This document shows positions 47,236-59,584 of a stretch of 64,000 bases of DNA, in pieces. The first letter of the stretch is position 1. Each line of letters opens with the position of its first letter. Position numbers and translations under genes: made by a program. Source of the DNA: Ryuthela nishihirai (lineage: Eukaryota; Arthropoda; Arachnida; Araneae; Heptathelidae); assembly GCA_038380435.1 (NCBI GenBank), contig JAWZYU010000011.1:78613501-78677500 (forward strand), read 5' to 3'. Below the pieces are notes generated by a model, which had not been told where the DNA came from, made no database searches, and was given only the letters and a program-made list of their open reading frames with translations.

Positions 47236-47575
47236 TCTCTTGAGCAACGCGAATTTAGATTTATAGCATCTAGACTTTTTGACAATCAATTTTGATTCTA
47301 ACTATTTACTCATTAATGCTCGCTGGCATTTTGAACCCTACTTTAAACTTAGTCTACTTTTTTGGCAATTTGTTAATTATTGCCTGGCACCCGTATCAGC
47401 TATCCGGAGCATAAAACTAATTGGATCAAAAGGAGGGTCCAACTTTAAAGCATTATTGCATTTATTTGGAGCGTTACAAGATGTTGCCCATTGCCATTGC
47501 AGCTACCAATACCAAAAGGGCCTATCACCCCTCCCCAAAGGTCAGAGTCAGTACCAACTTCTCGCATACCTACAA
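47236..47575. other. Intronic stretch, no feature seen
   Basis: The frame at 47279-47638 is open for 119 codons but has no recognisable features. Confidence 0.4.
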
Positions 47576-47577
47576 AT

Positions 47578-47770
47578 AAATAATTATCCCTCAGTCAGCT
47601 ACTTGACACAGAGGGCAGACGAGAGTCTATTAGTATAATATGCCAAAAAGTGGATTATGAGGTCTGCGAGACCTAATCAGAAAGACAAGATGAGAAACTT
47701 CCATGCCTTATCAAGGGCTTCAATTCGCATTTCCTTTGATCAGTAGCTAACAATGCTAACTATTTGGTCA
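47578..47770 (-). mobile_element. Old SINE-B copy
   Basis: The - strand aligns with the next SINE-B copy, with the conserved tail (here AGTCAGCTACTTGACACAG), GAGAGTCTATTAGT and TCCATGCCTTATCAAGG. The head is badly diverged. Confidence 0.65.
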
Positions 47771-47820
47771 CAGACTTTCAAGCCTGTAGTAAATAAATGG
47801 ATGAAGGATATAGGGAATAA

Positions 47821-48035
47821 AAAATACCCCCTCAAGCAGCTGCTTGCCACAGAGGTCTGACAGGAGCCTGTTAGTTTATATGCCATAGTAGAAGGTCTAT
47901 GAGGATGGTAGGAACTCAGCAGAAGTAGCTGATTGATCACAAAAAACAACACATAGTCCATGCCTTACTCGAGGCTCGAACCCAGGCCTCTTAGATCAGT
48001 AGCCAAACATGCTAACCAGTCGGTAACAGGATGGC
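47821..48035 (-). mobile_element. SINE-B copy
   Basis: On the + strand it reads CCCCTCAAGCAGCTGCTTGC, then GGTCTGACAGGAGCCTGTTA, then CCATGCCTTACTCGAGGCTC and GAACCCAGG, with TGGTTAGCATG at the head end on the - strand. It is full-length in inverse orientation. Confidence 0.9.
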
Positions 48036-48415
48036 ATAATAATAAAGGAAATATTAATAAAAAGAATGTGCTGTTGACCAATAAATGCTATTTGTAAGCA
48101 AATATGAATGTAAAAACTAAATTGGGCATAATAGGGTTTTATTGGGTCTAGTAAGGATCCTTACTCATAAACTTAATACAATATCTGACAGTACAGATAA
48201 CTGTCTCTTTTTCATGACGCCCAGATAGATTTTCTTGTAATCATTAGAACAATTACCTTATAAATATTACACAACTTTCATGCTAAAGATTACATGAGTT
48301 CTAATACAAATGATTTGCATTTTATATTTCTCTTATAGGTAATAAATAAAATATTTTTATCTCAGTTTCATTTGAAAAATAATGATAAGAAATTATTTGT
48401 TCTCTAATATTTATT

Positions 48416-48562
48416 CGCCATCCTGTGGTGAAGTGGTTAGTGTGCTTGGCTACTGATCTAAGGGGCCAGGGTTCGAGTCCTTGGTAAGGCATGGATGTTT
48501 ATGCTGAGGTTTTCCTGTCAGATCTCTAGCAAGCAGCTGCTTGAGGGAGTATTTATTTAATA
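48416..48562 (+). mobile_element. SINE-B copy with internal deletion
   Basis: The head is GCCATCCTGTGGTGAAGTGG with B box GGGTTCGAGTCC. The middle of the body is missing, and the end AGCAGCTGCTTGAGGGAGTA is present. Confidence 0.9.
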
Positions 48563-50045
48563 TTTATTTGGAAATGATAAAGATCTCCGACAAAAATATA
48601 ACATATCAAGTTTCGAAGAAATTTGTATTTTCCGGCACCAGTAGCAGAGCTACGATAGCTTTGCCACTGAAATTGCAGAGCAACACTTTCTTAGAATGAA
48701 ATTTCCCAAGACTATGTTTCAAATTAAGTAATTTGATTCACATATAATAATCTAAAATATATTTTAGGTATTGTGTGTATGTATCAGCCATTTTGATTTT
48801 TCTAAATCACTTACTGCATTATCAGTATGCAGCTTCATCTTATCATAACTTAAAGCAATATAAATGCTTGCCTCCCGATTACATATCACACGTCTGGGGG
48901 AAAAATCCCTTGAAAAAAAAATGGAGAAATATGTGAATGATTGCAGATCGTGAAGAAAAACAACTGAAATGAATGAAAGTTTTTGATGTGGTAGAGTATC
49001 ATGGATTCTTTCAAATTATGCCCTCTGCCTCCAGAAAAAAAAAGGGAAGAGAAATTGCATTGGGATCGATTGTAATGAGCTGTACGTCAAATATAAACTT
49101 GTTGCATAAGGAATATCGTTTACTACATATTTTAAACAGTTTATTGAATTAAGGATCTGACCAAGCTTGTTATTTTCTGCTACGTAATAATTTGTAACTT
49201 AACCCCTCTCTCTCTCTCCCCCCCCCCCTCATTTTTTCCTAGATCTGGGTTACTTTGATCAATAGGACTAATCTATATTTAAGAAAAACAATTTTATGCA
49301 TAAATATCTTTCATTGTACAAAAAAAAAGATCCAAAGTTAGCACTTTAATGAAAACAGTCACTTTTGTATACATCTACAATGCATTAAAGAGCTGGGAAA
49401 TTAACGTTGCTAGGACAGGGAAATGGGAATTATTTTTTATATAGCCACTGCATCTGCAGAATATTCAAGAAAAATCTCCAGTATTGGAATAAATAAGAAT
49501 TGAATAGCATTTTTATGACAAACACAACTGTATAATTATATGATGGTCTGTTAATTAATTTAGAAGTATAAATTTAGCAATTGTCTTCATCAGTTATGAG
49601 CTTCAATCAAAAACGGTAAAATTTCATTTAATTTCTGGGATCCTAATTCATCTTGAATTTATTTTTCCATTAAATCTCTACACCTTGGCATGATAAAGCA
49701 CAAAATAGTAACTCTAATGAAAGCGAGTAAATATATATAATATAAACATTCGGAAAAACTAAACAGAACTGTGAAACAAGTAACCAAATTCAAAGACTGA
49801 ACCTAAAAGCCGAGTTGTGGCTCCTCTCCATGCTTTCGTTATAACAGGAAACAAACTCTTTAGTCAGGACCTATTGTCTACATCGTCACAGCACTGCAGG
49901 TGATACGGGGTAACTCACTCCCTCTATGCCACCAGCACGCAACACACCTTGATTTCCATCCCCCCATGAAGAGCTCCAAAAGTGTCCCAGCTGCTGAGCA
50001 GGCACAGACATGTCAGGACAGATGCTGTTTCAGCCACTGTGAAAA
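48563..50045. other. Intronic stretch, no feature seen
   Basis: A CT/C-run microsatellite lies at 49205-49232. The part 49850-50040 is less AT-rich but was not recognised. Confidence 0.45.
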
Positions 50046-50958
50046 GGTTAATGCGCTCATATCCTAGAAGAGCATCACTGGTGTGTCTGCTGAGAAGCAG
50101 ACCTATGCTTTGGAGATGCTTATTTATTTTCCCTCTCTGAAAAAAGAAATTTTATATTATTTTTAAGAATTTGACCTTTATCTGTACATCTGGTATCTTA
50201 CAAGCCAAGAATATCTAAATTATAGTTGTGGAAATCTTTTGTAAGGATATCAAGAGAATATACTCTGTGCAGAGTCCTCACATTCAAACTACCTATTGAG
50301 AGAAAATGATTAGTGAGATATTTAAAGAGACTATATTTATTGAGAGAGGGAATGCCGACAATATCAAACAGCCCCCTAATCACAGGCATTGGGGCAAAGA
50401 CCCATTCCCACACCACTAAAAGCTGAAGCCATCCACACCGGAAGACTTCCTCCAATGTAGAATTTGATGATACCCGTTGAAACAAGATTTCAGTTGCCTG
50501 CGATTACCTCTGCTCAGGACAGGATTATCCACCAGCTGATAAAACGTATCCTGTGAATCTATGCACTTGGGACTGTCAGCCCACAAGCAAAAAAAAGCAG
50601 CAGAAGATTCTCCCTTCACTGAAGCTCACCAGTGCAGCAAAATCAGGATCCATAATCAAGCTCAGAGCCTTAATCCCATCCAGTAAGTTTATAATTTATA
50701 TAATATGTAGTAAATGATATTCCTTATGCAACAAGTTTTTATTTGATGTACAGTTCGTTACAATCAATCCTAATGTAATTTCTCTTCCCCTTTTTTAAAA
50801 TCAGCACCAGGACCCTGTGTGGTTGACCACTCCTCAGAAGGGTAGAAAAAAAAAAGAAAAGTAGCCATAGTGGTCCAGATCAGTAGGCCACACTAATCTG
50901 GTAGCCCTCCCCTTTCGTTCACTTTCACAAGAGAATATCTCTTTTGAAAGATACTAAG
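50046..50958 (-). mobile_element. LINE-A 5' fragment, second in tandem
   Basis: On the - strand it runs from leader (50958) to endonuclease (50046; FLSIGSLNVRTLHRVYSLDI, then LDILGL). It lacks the first ~130 bases of the leader. Compared with 51640 it has an extra ~125-bp AT-rich stretch (about 50680-50805). Confidence 0.85.
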
Positions 50959-51915
50959 GCCTGTTTGAAATGTACAAAGGCAATTTTGCTGTAAGTAACC
51001 TTTCATTAATGCACTCATATCCTAGAAGAGCATCACTATTGTGTCTGCTGAGAAGCAGACCCACGCCTTGGTGATGCTTATTGTCATCCCTCCCTGAAAA
51101 GAGAAATTTAAGATTATTTTTAAGAATCTGACCTTTATCTGTCCATCTGGTGTCTTGCAAGCAGAGAATATCTAAATTATAATGGTGGAATTCTTGTGTG
51201 AGGACATCAAGAGAAAAAGCTCTGTGCAGAGTTCTCACATTCCAACTACCTATGGAGATAAAATGGTTAGTGGGATGTTTAAAGAAACTATGTTTATTGA
51301 GAGAGGAAATGGCGACAATATCAAACAGCCCCCTAATCGCAGGCATGTGGCAAAGACCACTACTAAAGGCTGAAGCCATCTACATTGGAAGACTTCCTCC
51401 AATGTTGGATTTGGCAATGTCCATAGAAGCAAGTGTTCAGATGTTTGCAATGGCCTCTGCTCAGTATTATCCACCAAATCATAAAACACATCCTGTGAAT
51501 CCATTCACTTGGAACTCTCAACCCAAAAACAAACAGAAAACACAGCGGAAGATTTTTCCTCCACAGAAGCCCACCAGTGCAGCAAATTCAGGATCCATAA
51601 TCTAGCTCAGAGCCTTATTTCAGTCCAGTCCAGTGGGTTTATATGGTCAGCACCAGGACCCTGTGTGGTTGACCACTCCTCAGCAGGGTAGAAAAAAAAA
51701 GAAAAGTAGCCATAGTTGTCCAGATCAGTAGGCCACACTAATCTGGCAGCCCTCCCCTTCCGTTCACTTCCACAAGAGAGTATCTCTTTTGAAAGGTACT
51801 AATGGTCTACCACGAAGAAGGCGGGGTCGGACATTAGGTGCTAGGCCTGGCCAGTTCTATGCATCATCACAGGGGATAGGTACATAGCTCTCCTTCCAGT
51901 GACTACCTGTCTACC
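50959..51915 (-). mobile_element. LINE-A 5' fragment, first in tandem
   Basis: It starts at the family 5' end (51913), has the leader, then a 141-codon open frame (51379-50954): FISIGSWNVRTLHRAFSLDV, LDILCLQDTRWTD and NKHHQGVGLLLSR, an AP-endonuclease start. It ends at LYISNRP, in the endonuclease, directly against the other fragment. The frame is clean over this stretch, which makes it one of the younger LINE-A pieces here. Confidence 0.88.
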
Positions 51916-52309
51916 ATTTAGCTTTTTAAACCCTCAGATACTTATATATGTCACCAAAATACACTGTCCTCCATTGAAAATGCTACACAGGAAGAGTGGC
52001 TTATGGCTGCCACAACTGAAGTTCACAGTAGTTTTTGAAATTTATGATATTAATGAGCATTATCACTAATAACTTAGGTAATAACAGGTACACAGACATC
52101 ATTAAGCTACTAATAACTGATTAATATCAATTAATCTTTTTTTCACATGAATTACCTGAAATTCAGAGGGGGAACAGTTGAGTGACCATGGGAAAACTAG
52201 TACACACTCCCCTTAGGTGTTGCAATGTATTCTGCCTATGCTATGCTGGGAAGCCTATTATATGATAAAGTATTTTTCTTTTATCAGAACCTTTTAATAC
52301 AGGAGTTAA
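51916..52309. other. Intronic stretch, no feature seen
   Basis: No recognised element or gene. Confidence 0.4.
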
Positions 52310-52919
52310 CTAAACTGGAATTATACCATTTTTCCAATCCTCCAGTGTTTGTGTTGTGTAGCACACCACAACCACAGTTTCTATTTCTTCACTGACAGGA
52401 GTGGAACCCATTTAATTTGTTGACTGCCATACCTAAACAATGACAAGGTACATTGATTTGTGCATTCTAATATGACATTTTGTCACACATACTAATATGA
52501 CACACATCACGGCTATAGTTAGCTGTTATTTGACTGATCCTGTCTGTGACTCTGCAGAAGTCATGTTAGCCTCTTTTATCAATGAACTATTTCTAACCAC
52601 AGGATGCACTGGCTGAATGTTTTCAGTGAGTGAGACTATTGTTAATACACTTCAGAGTCTGTCATGTAAAAACACCAACATGGTTGTTGTTTCTGAGATG
52701 CTCATACTGGCATATCTGGGGCCAACTACCATGCCATATTCAAAGCTTCTTTTTTTTTGTCTTGCTCATTCTAGTGCTGAATTGTGTAGATACAAAATCC
52801 ATAGGTAATCTTCATGCCTATTGGCTTGAAGTAGAATAATATGAACACATGTTACTGTCACTGAAGGAGCAGTCTGTTTCATAAAAAGGAGAAGTGCACC
52901 TAATAAAGTGGCCACTCTG
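52310..52919 (-). mobile_element. Tc1-like transposon remnant (vertebrate-style CCTAATAAAGTGGCC family)
   Basis: The right end, CCTAATAAAGTGGCCACTC at 52899, is the terminal sequence of a Tc1-like family well known from fish genomes. The - strand keeps faint transposase text in order: MVVGPRYASMSISETTTM, a Leu-rich stretch, VPLLSVKK.K, and LEDWKNG near 52320. The left end and the catalytic half are missing. Confidence 0.7.
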
Positions 52920-52989
52920 CATATATTCTGAATGAAAATTTAATGCTGAATTTAAATATCTCAACAGATTCTCAATATCACAATCAGTA

Positions 52990-53110
52990 TTTTTGGGGAA
53001 AAGGTTTTGCTGGCATGCAGGATTTGAACCCATGTCTCACCAGAACACATGCCAGAGTATTTTACTATTTTCTGGAGAAATGTGGGTTCAAATCCTACAC
53101 GTTGGTGAAT
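52990..53110. repeat. Pair of inverted tRNA-like B boxes
   Basis: GGATTTGAACCCATGT (53020) and ATGTGGGTTCAAATCCT (53079) are inverted copies of a tRNA T-arm-like sequence. GGCATG and CATGCC words flank the first. This could be two tRNA-derived repeat pieces head to head. Confidence 0.6.
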
Positions 53111-54123
53111 TTTTTTTCCATAAAAATATTTATTGATGTGTACTGACATTAAAGTCAACAGGTAACTCTGTAAATATTACTTACCATTTAAATCACAATC
53201 AGATGTTTATATTTATGTAAAATAATTTTAAAAATGTGCTTATGCCTTCCTATTTCATTTTTACATTCACTTGCTTTGGATTTATTCTCATTTTCAGTCA
53301 TGTATCTTTCAAACTAATCATGTGATTTGCATAGAGCTCACAGATCCCAACAGTTTTGAATTCCTTATAAAACTTTTTTTCAAAGAGTATTTTCCTTTAT
53401 CAACCTAGAGAGTACACCCTATTCTTAACTCTTCCGAGATCCAGCCTGTAAAACATGTTTACATCCAGCTATTTTTTTTCACTATGCTCAGCCAAAAAAA
53501 TTAACCTTTGAACTTTTTGCCAAATAACTAATAAAAGAAATTATGGAATTATGCCAAATTTATCAGCATTTTAACTCTGTATTTTCTGAAAATAAAATAT
53601 ATATTAAAAAGGATAGCACTTTTTATTTTAATAGGGGTTTTTTAGAGTCATGTCGTAAAAAAAACATCTGGCAATGCAAATAAAATTTTATTTAAAAACA
53701 ACTATTAGACAGATAAAATAGAAAAGTTTGTTATTTCTGAATAACAGAAAAATAAAATTTTAGCTAAATCAAGAAAATTACTCTCTTTTAGTAACTTGTT
53801 TTAGGTTTTGTGTTTTTTAGGATGTTTTTGGTTGTTTTTATTCTTTTTTATGACAGCAAAATGGACAACTATATATTTCCTTTCCAATTTAATTTGCCAT
53901 TGCAGTACTTGGTGATGAAAGTATAGAGTATATGAAATCTGATCTTTCACCATAATTAGTGTGGGCCTCCTTGTGATTCTATAGCTTTCAAAAAGTTATT
54001 TGTTTTAAAGATATTTTTAAGTATTATGAACTTTCCTAATTAATTTAGCTTTGGAATGTTTTAAGCAGATTTCTATGATGCAAAGTGATGGTAAAGATAC
54101 ATAATGCACTTTTTTTTTTTCAG
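53111..54123. other. XPO6 intron end, no other feature
   Basis: It contains the second copy of the 60-bp dispersed repeat (53645-53695). A run of T precedes acceptor CAG at 54121-54123. Confidence 0.55.
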
Positions 54124-54313
54124 ACACAACTTGTTGTCCACAGATCTGTGTCTAATGTACTAGTTTTACCATGGTCAAATATGTTAGACAGCGAGCAGCA
54201 GTGGTCTTCACGGTCTTCTCATCATAACACTTTTATCCAGGCATTGAGTGCACCAATGAAACTTACATGGGATAATCCATCCTTTACACAGGATAAAATG
54301 CTACAAGCTCAAG
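54124..54313 (+). CDS. XPO6: Exportin-6, internal exon
   Basis: This 190-bp exon starts in phase 0 after a strong polypyrimidine tract and CAG. It ends one base into a codon before donor GTATGT. The product reads TQLVVHRSVSNVLVLPWSNM, then LDSEQQWSSRSSHHNTFIQA and LSAPMKLTWDNPSFTQDKML. SN.LLPW followed by an E.QQW.xRS block is the exportin-6 segment directly after that coded by the exon at 34969. The insertion-prone region after LSAPM is typically variable. The next exon must be beyond 64000 or was not recognised in the last 9.7 kb. Confidence 0.9.
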
Positions 54314-55208
54314 GTATGTGGGACAAAATTTTAATTGCATTTTAAGTAAGGTTTTTTCAAAATGTTTTATGCCCTAAAAGAAAAATTTTTAAATGGCAAA
54401 ACAATTTCTAATCAATTTGTAGGTCTGGTTTTGAGCTTGCTCTTATATAGTATGTGAGGATTTGGGATATCTTAAGTTATTAATTTTCGTATATTGAAAT
54501 ATATTCTTAAAAATGATTATGTTGAATATACTAACTTTATGATTATGCATCATAATTACTAGACTGAAATGCTAACAGATCCCAGTTCCTTATGATATTT
54601 TTTATCTCTAGCAATGAGACAAAGCTTGCATTACAACCACAAAATGAATAGTCCCCCATTCAGACTTCAGATGTGATTCATACATGGTTCTTATCTGCAT
54701 AAAATTGTGTGCCAACATACCAGCCACTATTCTATTTAGGCTAATGGGAGGGTTAAACAGAGTGAAAATTAAAAATTCAAGAACTAGAAAAGAACCATTA
54801 GTCCATGCTGTCCAAAGCCAATTAGGCTTAAATAGCATTCATTGTTGTTTGAATTTGTTCTATTTTGTTATTCAGAATTTTTTCGGTTCATTTGGTATGA
54901 AAAATGACCTACTTATATCTGGTAGTTACTGCAAGAAAAAAATTTTAAAGTTCAATAATTTTCTGTTGGAAAAAAGGTTAAAAATTTTCTCAGCCATAAT
55001 TCCATGCATTGCAAAAAAACTGACACTTGAATGGTTAAGAATGAAATTTCAGAATGTAATGAAGCAGCAATTATTAGTAACCATGCAAAAAGGAACCATG
55101 GGATTAGAGGAAGGATGAAAAAGCCACGTACAAAAATAGTTAAAAAAGAGTTCATTTTGATATTTTACAACTTTATACTTAGTTCAAATTTATTAGTTTA
55201 GTTAGGAA
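54314..55208. other. XPO6 intron, no feature seen
   Basis: A 144-codon frame at 54684-55118 is open but shows no family features. The composition is that of the intron around it. Confidence 0.45.
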
Positions 55209-55592
55209 TCAAAAATCATATTGATGCTCTTTTAATCTGATTGGAAATGGGTGAAATGTATAACCAATATGTGACCTTAGGCAATATTATGCTATTCAGA
55301 TCATTAATTTTTATTTTATAAATGACACATGAAAGTGTCATTTTGAGTCTCGATCATTTGTGATGAAACTATAAAAATATGATTTTATAAGTTAAAAATG
55401 GCAATTTCAGTAGTCAATAATATCAAACAGTTGCTCATAAATGATCAAACTCAATGACCCTTTCAGGTGGCATTTATAAAATAAAAATTAATGATCCCAA
55501 TAATGTAATATCCCTTAAGAAGACATATAATGGTCCTACATTTTACCTGTTTCCAATTTGAGTAAAGGAGCATCAACATGATTTAGAACATT
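55209..55592. mobile_element. Fold-back element with ~170-bp arms
   Basis: The left arm (ATCATATTGATGCTC, ATTGGAAATGGGTGAAATGT, then TCATTAATTTTTATTTTATA) is mirrored in the right arm (TATAAAATAAAAATTAATGA, ACATTTTACCTGTTTCCAAT, GAGCATCAACATGAT). The loop is about 50 bp (55376-55425) and there is no coding frame. This is a MITE-like fold-back. Confidence 0.85.
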
Positions 55593-56535
55593 CTAGGCAA
55601 ACAACAACTTTAAAATAATTTTAAAAAAAATAGATTGTCTACCAATAACCTTTATTGAATCAAATATAATAATTTCACATCTAATAAGATTTCAACTAAA
55701 TTTTACCAAAAATTTAAGTATTAACTTGTTAAAAAATGAAATTTGTGACACTAATTATGCCTCCCTCTGCATGTAATCTACTGTTCTGAAATTGCCAAAT
55801 TAGGATCTAACTTATGCAAGCACCATTAGAGGGCCTATAACATTTAATACCATCGCTTAATGGCTTTTAATTAGTCACCTGGTAATGTTGAAATACTTCA
55901 GTGAAACACATTGTGGTGAAATGTATTAACTTTTTGATTTTAAAAGCTTTTAAATATCTTATTTAAAGTTTTATGGTGATATGTAAAGGCACCGTGTCCT
56001 TCTGCAAACATGCTATTTATGAATTGGCACTGGATCTATCATGGCATCTTGATATTGTAAAGTTGAGTGTAATGCTGGACTGGTATCGTGCTTCAGTATT
56101 CATTAGAAGTTGTTGAAATATCGATATGGTGAACATTCAACTTGCATCCATGTAAAGTAACATCTTCTAACGCAAACTCTCTTATAATGCAAAACAAAGT
56201 CACAGGATAATGAAACTGCCATTCAGCCATGTGCACCATCCAAACCACTCTGAAAATTAAAGTAGATGCTATAGTGTTAGAATCCATGACACATTGTGCT
56301 GAACTTCATAGCTAGCTTCAACTGGGTGAAGCTTCGGTGTGAAAGTTAAAAACAGATGCTGTGTAACCTTGAGAATAGTACTCCACTGACTTTAAGAATG
56401 GTTCATTTAATATTTAATGGTTCCTATTTATTTATAGGATGGACGCACTAGACTTCAATGTCATGATAATCTGTTTTTTTTATTGTCATGAGTTAAATAT
56501 TTTATATAGACAGTGAAATTGTAGATATTAAATTA
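55593..56535. other. Intronic stretch, no feature seen
   Basis: AT-rich with no recognised element. Confidence 0.4.
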
Positions 56536-57169
56536 CAGTACTGTGCAAATTAGGGAAATGCAGAAAAATGCAGGAAAGCAGGAAAATGCAGTAACAAAGA
56601 CACAACTAAAATATTTATTTGTTTAATAGTGTAGTTAATAGTGAATGCGAGCCCCCTTAGCTTTAATTACTTCTTTCACCCTCTCAACCATTGATGCCTT
56701 TAACTTTCCTCACATCTCCTTCACTTTAGGGTCATGGTACCACACTTTCTATCATTTTGGTTTTCATCGTACAATCCATCTTAGATATGCACACTTTAAT
56801 AATGGCCCACAAATTTTCAATGGGGTTTAGATTGGGTGAATTTCCTGGACACTCCAATACCTTCAAATGTTTCTGGGTAAAGAAGCTCTTAGCAAGCTTA
56901 GAATTGTGGCATGGAGCCAGATCCTGTTGAAATACCCCATCACCGTTAGGAAACAGCTTCTGCAGTGTTGGGACCATTTTTGCCTCCAGAACGCCTATGT
57001 ATGTACTTTTTGCTGTCCATCATTCCTTCAATGGGGTGAAGCGTCTGTTAGATTAGTTTAGACTTGCAGCAGAAGGTTACGAACAAGTTTAGACTTGTAG
57101 CAGTTTAGACTCTACAGCGGAAGGGACTTAGCATTCCTTCACTTCTCCCAACTAATTCGCACAGTACTG
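56536..57169 (-). mobile_element. Tc1-like element, internally deleted
   Basis: The ends are CAGTACTGTGCAAATTAGG at 56536 and, reversed, CAGTACTGTGCGAATTAG ending at 57169, with TA on both sides. The - strand (57010-56732) encodes the catalytic C-terminal part: a broken YIGVLEAK, then MVPTLQKLFPNGDGVFQQDL, APCHNS and SPNLNPIENLWAIIK, that is, the second D and the E of DD34E. At 634 bp it has lost the DNA-binding half. Confidence 0.92.
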
Positions 57170-58435
57170 TATTTAGAATCATTAGTCATATTACTACATA
57201 TAACTAAAAAGGAAACTTCTTTCTGAATAATAGGAAAATAAATTTTAATTCAAACAAGAAAGTTTTGTAATTTTTTTTTCTCAATACTATACTTTGAGAA
57301 AGGTCCAGGTTTTTCACCACCATTCTAAGGCAAATTAATCAGCTTTAGAATTTTTTTAACAAATAACCAATCAATACCTATAGGTCATGTTATATACCAC
57401 ATTAAAGAAAATTTAATTCTGAATTTCTTGATATTTTTAAAAAAAAATTTAAACCAATTTGAAAACATCTTTATTAAAATAAGACTTCCAGTGTAAAAAC
57501 TATATCTTAATATGCAATTTAATTTTAGAAAACCAGATGAATAAAAAGAGTTAAATTATATGTTAATTGAAAGGAAATTTCTTCCTATAGATATACAATA
57601 TTTACCTGAAATGTGATTTTTTTTATTTCTTTTTATAATTCTCAGTATGGTATACTTTAAATTAATAATTTTAAAACATGGGGCAGTGTTATACAAGGTC
57701 ACTTAGTATTGTTCATATGTCATTTTTCTGCCCTGTTTATGGAAATGGAGAAACATTTTCTTGAATTTTTTATCACAACGGATATTTCTTTGGGTGGTAT
57801 ATTTTAGAGGTGAGGGGGAATTGCTAGGCTCGATATCATTTGATGATTATTTTATTGAGCTAAGCTATGATGTAAATAATTTGTTAAAGCCATCTGATCA
57901 CCATTTTTTTAGATCTGATATACAGCAAAGCCAGTTTACTTGTTTCAGTTTTTCTACATTGGGCAACTTCCTGATTTTAAGCCCACAAGTTTGATCTGAA
58001 CTATTGTAAACTGATTTTTTTTTCTTAAAATTTTGAAATTCTCCCAGAAATTAACCTAAAACTGTTATTTTTAAAATCGGAGGATTTTGGAAGCAATTTT
58101 GAAGTCCATACCTCTGTTTCTTTACATTATTGCGATTTAACTAGAATTATTTTTACTTTCATTCCAGTATTCAACAGTGTTCTCCTGCTACTGAAAGCAA
58201 AATTACATCAAAGTTTACTTATCAGTATCAAACAGCCAAGGTTTCAATTTAATTTTTAAAGTATAAAGTCTTTCCAAACCAATATATTCTTTTGTAATTT
58301 GATTGAAGATATATGGATTTTGTAATTTTTACATCTTTTGCCACGATCTTTTATAATCAATGGAATCTGAAATTTAACAGAAATTTTCAATCTTGTATTT
58401 AAATTGTGATCATTGGTGGATTAAGGTAATTTGGA
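57170..58435. other. Intronic stretch, no feature seen
   Basis: AT-rich. A short frame at 57761-57994 is not convincing. Confidence 0.4.
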
Positions 58436-59040
58436 GGCCCCAGGCATGTCCATCCTTGTACATCATGTGTATGGCTTCTCATACTATGATTATGGGTGTT
58501 GACTCATTATGACATTCCCTGGTGCAGGCTGGATTACTTCTGCCCCTACCCAGCTTCCAGATGTGCATCTGGCTGTCATTTGATCCGCAGCAGAAGTGTG
58601 ATTCTTCACTAAAGACAACAGAATACCAGTCTTTTCCCTGAGCAGCTCTCTCCCTGCCTCACTGCAGATGACAATGAGATGGCAACAGAGTTAGGTGATC
58701 TAATGGATGATTGGAAGGCAACCCCAATTCTCCCAGTTGTCTTCTAATTGCACTCCCTGTTAGAAGTGCAGACAAGAATGATGTTGCAATATTGGAAATC
58801 TGGCAGCTTGCAACATCTGTCACTAGTGAGCAAATGCATTGAAACTCCCATTTTGGACATTCTTCTGATGCCACCAGAACCTTGGCATCCTGTCCACATA
58901 CCTTCCTATACCAATTGTTGCCAACAACATCCGGCCATTTTGACATCCTTACCCACATGATGGCAATTTGGCACATTGACCATTCACCTTCTGACAACCC
59001 AATGATCCAACCTCTTTCAAATACTGTTGCCTGTACATAA
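58436..59040 (-). mobile_element. Tc1-like transposase fragment
   Basis: On the - strand 58800-58680 reads ATSFLSALLTGSAIRRQLGE, the HTH-linker region. Bases 58640-58450 then give DWYSVVFSEESHFCCGSNDS and ESTPIIIV*EAI, matching the block around the first catalytic D (here changed to E). No inverted ends are visible. It is a different subfamily from those at 1-982 and 56536. Confidence 0.75.
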
Positions 59041-59331
59041 CATCAACAAACATATGTTAAAGAATTGCACACCACTCTTCACAGATTATTTACTCACCAT
59101 TTTACTTGTTTGTTGCAGAACCAGATTAACTTACTTTTTTGCCTGAGGTCAGAGTTCAATTAGCTGCCCACCAGAACTTTTAAACATAATTTAGCCTTTA
59201 CAGACAGATTGACACTTTTGTTTTGGTGGGGATTGGGCAGTCAATAAAATTATTAGATATAGAGTTATGAATTGCAGTATATTTAGCTTATTATCATTAA
59301 AACTTTACATTATCATATTACCATTATTACA
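59041..59331. other. Intronic stretch before the long inverted repeat
   Basis: Only the 15-bp direct repeat ATTACCATTATTACA (59317-59331) is notable. Confidence 0.6.
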
Positions 59332-59584
59332 ATACTACAAAATCACAGCGCATGTATCATAATTTAATAAAATCTCTGTAATACTCTATATAATTAAAAC
59401 ACAGCCGAAATCAGGCAGTATAATTCAACATGAATAGTAACAGTAAATTATCTGCATTTAAGGTAACAATATATTTCAAAATGGGTGTCAATGGCACATA
59501 AGACATGCAAGTCTTTAAGGTACAGAATTATCTCCTTTGCCTAGAATACACTTTTCTATAGAATATGATTTCTTATGTGACATA

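Noticed and set aside
47279..47638. 119-codon open frame after the CpG island
   Set aside because: No recognisable protein features and no matching repeat or transcript signal beyond the island itself.
54684..55118. 144-codon open frame as a gene
   Set aside because: No recognisable domain, intron-like composition, and no splice or start context.
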